NCBI RefSeq assembly: GCF_018613715.1
Contig: NZ_JAGGPT010000006.1
Location: 310,001 to 374,000 of the forward strand
DNA length: 64,000 bases
DNA from: Chryseobacterium sp. ISL-6
GTDB lineage: Bacteria > Bacteroidota > Bacteroidia > Flavobacteriales > Weeksellaceae
Direction of reading: 5' to 3'
Positions 58,100-64,000 of the stretch are shown in pieces. The notes beneath the pieces were generated by a model. It saw only the letters and a list, made by a program, of their open reading frames with translations. It made no database searches and was not told the origin of the DNA. Both the position numbers and the translations under genes were made by a program. Every line of letters starts with the position of its first letter. Within the stretch, counting starts at the first letter, position 1.

Positions 58100-58605
58100 G
58101 ATAATTGGTTAATTAACTGTTCTACTTCTATTTTCTGTTCTGCATATTTTTTCTGAAGCTCTGAACCTTCACCCATTCTTTTATAATACTCTAAAGCTTT
58201 ATTGGCGAAAAATTTTTTATGAAAATCTGAAACCTCAGGAATTTGTGGGAAAACTTTGTGAAAAAGCATTTCAGAATAGGCCTGAAACTCTCTTTCGTTT
58301 TTATCTTCAATAAAATTACCGGGGGCTTTTTGTCTCACATGAAGCATTTCATGGGCGACCATATTAAGAACAAGATTCAAATCAAAATCAAATAAATTTC
58401 TGGGAATCATTACTTTTTGCGGTTGTCCGAGTTGTCCCTCAGCGGTCAAAAGCATTGAGTTGGGAGATAACTCTTCCCGGAAATCAAATCCTGCAAAGTT
58501 TTCATGTTCCAAATTAAAAGAATGAATCAGATAGTTAGCTGCATCTATAATCTGATTGTGTTCTTTGTAGGCATCAAGATGTAGATTGATTTGTTCAAAG
58601 TTCAT
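58096..58605 (-). CDS. zincin-motif hypothetical protein, 169 aa
   Basis: Not assigned to a known family, but it contains HEMLHVRQ with the zincin HExxH at residues 85-89 (HEMLH). The context NLVLNMVAHEMLHVRQKAPG and a Glu-rich part after it (EDKNEREFQAYSEML) could supply the third ligand in the style of small gluzincin-like proteins. It has no signal peptide. The C-terminal 50 residues form a charged helix. It overlaps csaA by four bases. It may be a protease or a metal-dependent hydrolase; not proven. Confidence 0.75.
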   Translation of the reverse strand: MNFEQINLHLDAYKEHNQIIDAANYLIHSFNLEHENFAGFDFREELSPNSMLLTAEGQLGQPQKVMIPRNLFDFDLNLVLNMVAHEMLHVRQKAPGNFIEDKNEREFQAYSEMLFHKVFPQIPEVSDFHKKFFANKALEYYKRMGEGSELQKKYAEQKIEVEQLINQLS

Positions 58606-58645
58606 TCAAAATATGTTTTTAACAAATGTATTAAAATAATAGAAA

Positions 58646-59575
58646 TTACATTTGAATTACAATCTTTCCCTTGGTACCATGGGTTTCGATCGCCTGATGT
58701 GCTTCTGCTATTTTTTCAATTGGAAAAATTTTATCTACATGCACTTTAAGTTTATTTTCATCTAATAGGCTTGCAATAATCTGCAACTGCTCTTTTTTAA
58801 AATTAAGCATGGTCCACATTAGATCAACATTTCGTTTTTGGGCAAGCTCTATAGCTTTCGGATCATCTTTGGTATAGGAAGGAAGACACACAAGTCTTCC
58901 ACCAGGCTTCACACAATTGATCGATCTATATAAAACGTCCCCACCCATTGTATCCAATGCTTCATCCAGGTCAGATACTTTTTCTTCAAACCTCTCATTT
59001 TTATAATCAATTGGAAGATCAACACCAAGGGCTTTAATGAAGTCAATATTTTTACCTGAAGAAGTTCCGCTTACAAATGCACCCACTATTTTAGCAAACT
59101 GTACTGCCAGATGTCCAACGCCTCCTGCGGCGGATTGAATTAAAATTTGGTCTCCAGAGGAAACTTTTAAATGATCATGAATTGCCTGATAAGCAGTAAG
59201 ACCAGCTAATGATACTGCTGCAGCTTCTTCAAAACTGATTCTTTCTGGTTTTTTGACAATAACGTCAGGGCTTAAGGCTACATATTCAGCATAGGTTTGA
59301 CTGGCAAGTCCAAAAACGGCATCTCCCACTTGAAACTCCAGAACATTTTTGCCAACTTTTTCAATAACCCCACTTATATCTTTTCCCAGAATTACGGGTA
59401 ATTGCAATGTTTTAGAGGTAATATGACTTCCAGATCTTATTTTGGTGTCCACAGGATTTATTCCAAACGCTTTTACCTTTACTAAAACCTGATCATCTTT
59501 TATTTGAGGTTTTTCTGTATCTACTATTTCAAGTTTGTCAGCTCCTCCAAATTCTTTTATAATGATTGCTTTCAT
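58646..59575 (-). CDS. zinc-free MDR-family quinone oxidoreductase, 309 aa
   Basis: NADPH-dependent medium-chain reductase of the quinone oxidoreductase type. The start MKAIIIKEFGGADKLEIVDTEKP is typical. The GroES-like domain includes VKAFGINPVDTKIRSG and VILGKDISGVIEKVGKNV. The nucleotide site is ILIQSAAGGVGHLAVQFAKIVGA. There is no structural or catalytic zinc-binding cysteine cluster. The end IEKIAEAHQAIETHGTKGKIVIQM is usual. The substrate (quinone, enone or aldehyde) is unknown. Monocistronic. Confidence 0.93.
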   Translation of the reverse strand: MKAIIIKEFGGADKLEIVDTEKPQIKDDQVLVKVKAFGINPVDTKIRSGSHITSKTLQLPVILGKDISGVIEKVGKNVLEFQVGDAVFGLASQTYAEYVALSPDVIVKKPERISFEEAAAVSLAGLTAYQAIHDHLKVSSGDQILIQSAAGGVGHLAVQFAKIVGAFVSGTSSGKNIDFIKALGVDLPIDYKNERFEEKVSDLDEALDTMGGDVLYRSINCVKPGGRLVCLPSYTKDDPKAIELAQKRNVDLMWTMLNFKKEQLQIIASLLDENKLKVHVDKIFPIEKIAEAHQAIETHGTKGKIVIQM

Positions 59576-59847
59576 AATTTTTTTTATGATGCTTAATGAT
59601 GATCTAATATAAGGATTTTATTGATCTTATCTGTGTAAGTCATGTTGGATTCAATAAACACGATTCTGTTTCTGTATTAATTATTTAATGAAGAAACTAT
59701 TTTTATGTTTTTTTATTCTGAATATCAAGTGTTTGTATGTTTTTTTAAATTCTTTTTGAAAAATTCATGCAAGATTTTCTAAAAGGCGGGTTTATATAAA
59801 TGAGTACTCAAAGTAAAAATAAGTGTTTAATACAACAAATTTAAAAA

Positions 59848-60426
59848 ATGAAAAAATTCATAGTACTTAAAGCTTTTATGGCTTTGTTGATTGGTTTTGT
59901 AAGTCTTAGTTTAGTTTCGTGTAATAATGATAATGGACCAGATATTCCGCCCGTGAAACTACAGGATGTTATAGGAAACTATAGAGCTAAACTGATAACA
60001 AGTCAGGGAAATATAAAGGCAGAGGCAGCAGTTAATTTCACTGCAAAAAAAGATACTATTAAGTTCACTGATCTTCCTATAAAAGAAATCGTGAAATCGG
60101 TAGTTAAGGATCCTGTAAAAGCTGAAGCGGCATTAACTGCAATAGGGAAAGTTAAATATAATCTTAATTATACTGCAACCATAAATACCAATTATAATGT
60201 GTTGGAATTGGCTTTTACTCCCAAAGTACTGACTATTCAGATTCCTGTGGATGGAACCATTAAAAATACAGTAGTGACATTTACAGCCAAAGAAAAAGGC
60301 TTCTATGTAAGACAGGATGATGGGATGAAGTTTGGTTTGGTAGCAGAAAAGATAACAGTAGATGGAGTTGTATTAACACCGTATGAGGTTATTAAGTATG
60401 ATTTTCCATATTGCTTAAAATATTAG
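59848..60426 (+). CDS. DUF4840 family lipoprotein, 192 aa
   Basis: Lipoprotein signal FVSLSLVSC with lipid Cys at residue 25. The mature protein matches DUF4840 from Bacteroidota: PVKLQDVIGNYRAKLITSQGNIKAEAAVNFTAKKDTIKFTDLPIKEIV followed by a beta-rich part KYNLNYTATINTNYNVLELAF and VVTFTAKEKGFYVRQDDGMKFGLVAEKI. The role is unknown; periplasmic or outer-membrane facing. No operon partner. The preceding 270 bases (59576-59847) hold no gene and no recognisable promoter. Confidence 0.85.
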   Translation: MKKFIVLKAFMALLIGFVSLSLVSCNNDNGPDIPPVKLQDVIGNYRAKLITSQGNIKAEAAVNFTAKKDTIKFTDLPIKEIVKSVVKDPVKAEAALTAIGKVKYNLNYTATINTNYNVLELAFTPKVLTIQIPVDGTIKNTVVTFTAKEKGFYVRQDDGMKFGLVAEKITVDGVVLTPYEVIKYDFPYCLKY

Positions 60427-60444
60427 ATAATAGTAGAGTTAGTT

Positions 60445-60483
60445 AAAAATAGGTTGCGCTTTGCAATGATGCAACCTATTTTT
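60445..60483 (+). terminator. terminator of the DUF4840 gene
   Basis: AAAAATAGGTTGC and GCAACCTATTTTT pair around a 13-base loop and are followed by a T-rich stretch. Confidence 0.9.
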
Positions 60484-60534
60484 GTATTAAGATTAAATTG
60501 ATCATTAAACCAGGGTGTCAGTGTAACATAATCA

Positions 60535-61101
60535 ATGGAGGCAAATAAGGAGCAGATTTTAGTAGACCGTCTTCTGTTAAAGGAAGAAGCTGCATGGAAG
60601 GAGCTTTTCGGAGCTTATTCCGGAAACCTCTCGTATGTGTGCTCCCGCTATATCATCAGTAAAGATGATGTCCATGATGTATTACAAAATAGTTTTATTA
60701 AAATGTTTCGCTCGATAAATTCATTCGAGTACCGTGGAAATGGTTCTCTAAAAGCATGGATAACCAGGATTGTTGTTAATGAATCATTAAAGCATATCAG
60801 ACAATATTCTGACTTTAAAATAGTAACGGATGATTTTGAAATTCCTGATATAACCGAAGAAGCGGAACCTAATCTGGAGGAAGTACCGCAAGAAGTTATT
60901 ATGGAAATGATTCGCTCTCTTCCGGATGGTTACAGAACTGTTTTTAATCTGTATGTGTTTGAAAATAAAAGTCATAAACAAATTGCGGAATTACTGGGAA
61001 TAGCAGAAAATTCTTCGGCTTCGCAATTTCATAGAGCTAAAGGCATGCTTGTTCAGAAAATTAAGGAGTATAAAATGTTAACAAAGGCGCAATATGAATA
61101 A
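60535..61101 (+). CDS. ECF-type RNA polymerase sigma factor, 188 aa
   Basis: An extracytoplasmic-function sigma factor. Region 2 reads LLLKEEAAWKELFGAYSGNLSYVCSRYI and then VHDVLQNSFIKMFRSINSFEYRGNGSLKAWITRIVVNESLKHIR, the core RNA polymerase-binding and -10 part. Region 4 is MIRSLPDGYRTVFNLYVFENKSHKQIAELLGIAENSSASQFHRAKGML. It overlaps the next gene by eight bases, which looks like its membrane-bound regulator. Promoter targets cannot be deduced from the sequence. Confidence 0.95.
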   Translation: MEANKEQILVDRLLLKEEAAWKELFGAYSGNLSYVCSRYIISKDDVHDVLQNSFIKMFRSINSFEYRGNGSLKAWITRIVVNESLKHIRQYSDFKIVTDDFEIPDITEEAEPNLEEVPQEVIMEMIRSLPDGYRTVFNLYVFENKSHKQIAELLGIAENSSASQFHRAKGMLVQKIKEYKMLTKAQYE

Positions 61102-62494
61102 TCAATGGTTAAACGAGCTGCGCAGGAAGATGGAAGATCATACAAGTGATGTTCCGGATGAATTATGGAATGATATAAAGGATGAATTATCCTTTGAAGA
61201 GGAGAAAAATACTGTTGTAGGCTTTCCTACTGAGGGAAGTCGTTCAGATGAAGAGGAAAATCAAGTTCCAGCCAAAAAGATTAAACCTTTAGTATACAGA
61301 GTTGCCGGAATTGCAGCTGCAATTGCATTATTTTTTATCATAGGAAAACAGCTGCTTAAGGTAGATAATGAAAAGGAAGTAGCACCAAAAATGACCTATT
61401 CTCCTGAACAGAGAAATAAAATAAAGCAGGATCATTTATCCAATAATGGAACGATTCCTGTGAATAGAAATGGAAATGTCAATATTGATCATGATGTTTC
61501 AAATAAAATTGGATCACATGAATTGGCCTCTTTAACAGGAAATATTTTTCAAAACAGTCTATATCAGAATTTGGGAAGAAATCCGGATATGGGTTATAAT
61601 AAGGAAACAACAGATACAAGTCTGTTACCTTATTTGTTAGGACAATCAGGCACTATAATACAGAAACAAATTCCTCATATTGAAGATAATGGCTACATTA
61701 ATCGCAGAGATGAGATCAACGAACTTATTTCTGAAACAGATCTGGAAATGCAAAACCAATCCATGGCGAGCACAGCAAAACTGAAAAAGCAAAGGGCGAA
61801 TAGATCATGGATGCTAAGTATGTTAACGGGAAAAGCTTCTTCTGAATCTCAGCAGTTCCCCGGATATGCAACAATGAGTGGTCAGCCTTTGAGCATCAGT
61901 GAGATGTGGAGTGCCTCAGCATATGATAATGATCCATTTGTTGGTGTTTTATTAGCTAACCAAAACAAAAATGTAGAGGCAACATTGAGACATAAGGTAC
62001 CATTGAATTTAGGAATTTCTTTATATTATAACTTAGGAAAAAGATGGGGTATAGGGACAGGACTAAATTATACCAAATTATCATCTGAGCTTCACTCCGG
62101 CAGTCAGTCTAATTTCGTGAAAAGTGAACAGACGGTTCATTATATTGGGATTCCGGTACAGGTAAATTATAATGTAATACAGAAAGGAAGATTTACAGGA
62201 TACATTACCAGTGGTGCTCTTGTTGAAAAATCTGTTGCTGGAAACTTTACAACGAAATATGTGGTAGATAATGTTGTCAATGAAGAGACAAAAGAAGATT
62301 TACCCAGCCAGCCAGTACAGGTTTCATTAAATACTGCTTTGGGGGTACAATTGAAACTTGTCGATAAAATTGGAGTCTATGCAGAGCCTGGTGTTGGCTA
62401 TCATTTCAAAGATAATAGTTCCCTGAACACCATTTATAAGGAGAAACCTTTAAACTTAAATATCAAATTTGGTATCAGGATATTACTGGATTAA
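61094..62494 (+). CDS. fused anti-sigma-like and outer-membrane beta-barrel protein, 466 aa
   Basis: The N-terminal 65 residues are a cytoplasmic acidic helix (WLNELRRKMEDHTSDVPDELWNDIKDELSFEEE), like an anti-sigma N-terminus. One membrane helix follows at about 72-90 (VAGIAAAIALFFIIGKQLL). Then comes a long periplasmic spacer with polar repeats, and from about 290 on a barrel-like C-terminus (RHKVPLNLGISLYYNLGKRWGIGTGLNYTKLSSELHSG, VHYIGIPVQVNYNVIQKG) that ends IKFGIRILLD. The gene overlaps the sigma factor gene by eight bases. This is likely a sigma-regulating protein fused to an outer-membrane-type domain. Confidence 0.8.
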   Translation: MNNQWLNELRRKMEDHTSDVPDELWNDIKDELSFEEEKNTVVGFPTEGSRSDEEENQVPAKKIKPLVYRVAGIAAAIALFFIIGKQLLKVDNEKEVAPKMTYSPEQRNKIKQDHLSNNGTIPVNRNGNVNIDHDVSNKIGSHELASLTGNIFQNSLYQNLGRNPDMGYNKETTDTSLLPYLLGQSGTIIQKQIPHIEDNGYINRRDEINELISETDLEMQNQSMASTAKLKKQRANRSWMLSMLTGKASSESQQFPGYATMSGQPLSISEMWSASAYDNDPFVGVLLANQNKNVEATLRHKVPLNLGISLYYNLGKRWGIGTGLNYTKLSSELHSGSQSNFVKSEQTVHYIGIPVQVNYNVIQKGRFTGYITSGALVEKSVAGNFTTKYVVDNVVNEETKEDLPSQPVQVSLNTALGVQLKLVDKIGVYAEPGVGYHFKDNSSLNTIYKEKPLNLNIKFGIRILLD

Positions 62495-62543
62495 TTTCTT
62501 AATACTGTTATTAAAAATACTAACCAACCATAAAAATTTATAT

Positions 62544-63518
62544 ATGAAAACAAAACTAATTTTTTTATCACTGTTCTTATTTTTAAGTATTTTAAGAATA
62601 AATGCACAGTGTTCATTTACACCTACCATTACCAGTCCTAGATTAGGAGCTCAATTCCCAAATAAAATTGTGTTTTGTAACACAGAGTCTGAAATACTTT
62701 CAACACAAAATTATGGTAGTTACCAATGGTACAAACAGATGTGGACATGGCAGTCCCCAAATACAAATCCTTGGGTTCCTATTTCTGGGGCTAATTCCCA
62801 AAACCTGACAATCAATGGAGCTAATGATATGCTTTATAATTTTAAGGTGGAAGTTACCCTTAATGATTGTACAGCACAAAGTGCGGAAGTTATGGCAGAT
62901 GGATATGCATATGCTCTTCCAGCTATGATGACCACTCTGACTCCGGGAACTTATGAAGATTTAGGAGGTGGAGAATACAATGTTTGTAATGGTGCATCAG
63001 TGCAATTTGACGATGCATTCCCAGTACTATACGGAGCCCATACCTGGTACAAATGTGCGCCAAGTAATATACCACCGGTTCCAGGAGACCCTTGTATCAT
63101 AACAGGAGTAACAGGAGATACTTATATTGCAACGGGATCAGGTGAATATGGTTATTATGCATGTACGGCGTACTGTCCGGATCAATGTGAATTCCTGGGT
63201 TTAGGTTCTTTTGTGAAATTGAATTTTGGAAACTGGAGTTTTTGTAATCTGGGAACTGATGAAACAGGACCAAAGAAAACGAATGATTTAACAATATATC
63301 CTAATCCAGCGGCACAGTTTATATTTATTGGAAAAGATTCCGATAAAGTATATACGGAGGTTTCCATTATTGATGCTTCAGGAAGGCTTGTTCTACAAAA
63401 AAAGAATCATACCTATAATCAACCTATTGATGTAAGCGGATTGGCTGTTGGAACGTATATTATTGTTTCTAAGGATTCAAAAGATCAAACGTATAAAAAT
63501 AAATTCATTAAAAAGTAA
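62544..63518 (+). CDS. type IX secretion cargo protein, 324 aa
   Basis: A secreted, probably surface-attached protein of unknown activity. The ATG at 62544 gives MKTKLIFLSLFLFLSILRINAQ, a signal peptide ending at NAQ (residue 22). The central part (CSFTPTITSPRLGAQFPNKI, then QWYKQMWTWQSPNTNPWVPISG) is Ig-like or PKD-type with cysteines. The C-terminal 75 residues form a type A T9SS sorting domain: LTIYPNPAAQFIFI, ASGRLVLQKK and VGTYIIVSK up to NKFIKK. It follows the sigma/barrel pair by 49 bases and may belong to that regulon. Confidence 0.88.
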   Translation: MKTKLIFLSLFLFLSILRINAQCSFTPTITSPRLGAQFPNKIVFCNTESEILSTQNYGSYQWYKQMWTWQSPNTNPWVPISGANSQNLTINGANDMLYNFKVEVTLNDCTAQSAEVMADGYAYALPAMMTTLTPGTYEDLGGGEYNVCNGASVQFDDAFPVLYGAHTWYKCAPSNIPPVPGDPCIITGVTGDTYIATGSGEYGYYACTAYCPDQCEFLGLGSFVKLNFGNWSFCNLGTDETGPKKTNDLTIYPNPAAQFIFIGKDSDKVYTEVSIIDASGRLVLQKKNHTYNQPIDVSGLAVGTYIIVSKDSKDQTYKNKFIKK

Positions 63519-63566
63519 AACTGGGTGCCCCCTTATAACTCAGTTAGTTTTTTCAGTAATTGTGGA

Positions 63567-63606
63567 GTCGGTGTAGAATTTTTTCTGCACCGACATTTTT
63601 TTTAAA
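63567..63606 (+). terminator. terminator of the T9SS gene
   Basis: GTCGGTGTAGAA and TTCTGCACCGAC form a 12-bp stem (one G-U) with a TTTT loop, followed by ATTTTTTTT. Confidence 0.92.
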
Positions 63607-63715
63607 GAATACGGCTGACATGATCAGTGTATTTGAGATCAATATTATTACAATATTGACTGATAGTTATTTATTCAGGAAAAATTAAATTATATTTACT
63701 TTAAAACACACACAA

Positions 63716-64000
63716 ATGTTGATCAAAATTTATGGAAGCGCAATTCATGGAGTTGCAGCTCAGACTATTACTATTGAGGTAAATGTCGATACAGGAGGCG
63801 TTGGCTATCATTTGGTGGGGCTTCCCGATAATGCTATTAAAGAAAGCAGTTACAGAATCTCTGCAGCCTTAAAAAATGTAGGATTAAAAATTCCGGGAAA
63901 GAAAATCACAATTAATATGGCTCCTGCAGATCTTCGAAAGGAAGGTTCTGCCTATGATTTAAGTATAGCTATAGGGATTTTAGTTGCTTCAGATCAAATT
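63716..64000 (+). CDS. ComM/YifB-family AAA+ protein (start only)
   Basis: An N-terminal 95-codon piece of a Mg-chelatase-like ATPase. It opens MLIKIYGSAIHGVAAQTITIEVNVDTGGVGYHLVGLPDNAIKES, the usual YifB/ComM start, and continues SSYRISAALKNVGLKIPGKKITINMAPADLRKEG, YDLSIAIGIL. ComM drives branch migration of DNA during transformation in other bacteria. The Walker motifs lie beyond base 64000. The start ATG at 63716 follows 110 bases of gap after the terminator. The assignment is firm from the N-terminus alone. Confidence 0.92.
   Translation, partial: MLIKIYGSAIHGVAAQTITIEVNVDTGGVGYHLVGLPDNAIKESSYRISAALKNVGLKIPGKKITINMAPADLRKEGSAYDLSIAIGILVASDQI

Noticed and set aside
1..64000. CRISPR arrays, prophage or insertion sequences
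   Set aside because: No regularly spaced repeats, transposase, integrase or phage structural genes were seen on either strand.

Overview
The window is AT-rich, chromosomal-type DNA from a member of the Flavobacteriia (Bacteroidota), most likely Chryseobacterium or a close relative. The evidence is type IX secretion C-terminal sorting domains on two secreted proteins, Bacteroidota -7 promoter boxes (TAnnTTTG), many short secreted proteins ending their signal peptide in '-AQ', DUF4840, DUF6268 and YARHG proteins, and lysine-rich double-glycine leader peptides of the kind seen in Chryseobacterium. No phage, insertion sequence, CRISPR array or rRNA operon was seen. This is an assignment from recognised families, not from a database search.

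Layout. 1-8181: tRNA thiolation (mnmA, cut by the window edge), an outer-membrane protein, clpC, then a plus-strand run with a small sugar-transporter-like protein, three glycosyltransferases (GT4, GT9, GT2) and sufE. 8278-13488: a minus-strand operon with a PAAR-like (DUF4280-type) spike-tip protein, a 928-residue unrecognised protein and a lipoprotein, which looks like a type VI or related contractile-injection cargo module without the machine itself. 13634-24000: an LRR/T9SS surface protein, two identical tRNA-Val genes, folC, a TolC-family protein, a SprT-like protein, manC, bcp and an endonuclease III without cysteines. 23492-34545: a DUF885 peptidase lipoprotein, an ExbB/ExbD/TonB energy-transduction operon, an SpmA-SpmB-type fusion, accD, fbaA, nadK and a CBS protein, followed by an orphan plus-strand promoter running straight into a terminator (possible small RNA). 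34539-41623: RNA methyltransferase, bestrophin, JmjC-like protein and mutS.

41627-43476 is the most unusual segment. Two very small, cysteine-rich peptides with near-identical double-glycine leaders lie in tandem, each preceded at the same distance by the same 19-bp motif containing a palindrome. They are divergent from two exported thioredoxin-fold proteins. A third cysteine-rich bacteriocin-like peptide is at 52817-53056, next to a LytS/LytR-type two-component system and an outer-membrane barrel. No maturation protease or C39-type transporter is in the window.

43512-64000: DUF2809, a TonB-C domain protein, a YARHG lipoprotein and a DUF2306 membrane protein, a decayed TonB C-terminal pseudogene, a flavoprotein, thioesterase, thiL, a dispersed repeat, pepT, an HMG-CoA lyase, a sulfurtransferase, an Fe-S assembly/exonuclease/CsaA/zincin cluster, a quinone oxidoreductase, an ECF sigma factor overlapping a fused anti-sigma-like outer-membrane protein, a second T9SS cargo, and the start of a ComM/YifB ATPase. 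Most of the window is ordinary core genome; accessory-looking parts are 8.3-13.5 kb, 41.6-43.5 kb and 52.8-53.5 kb.
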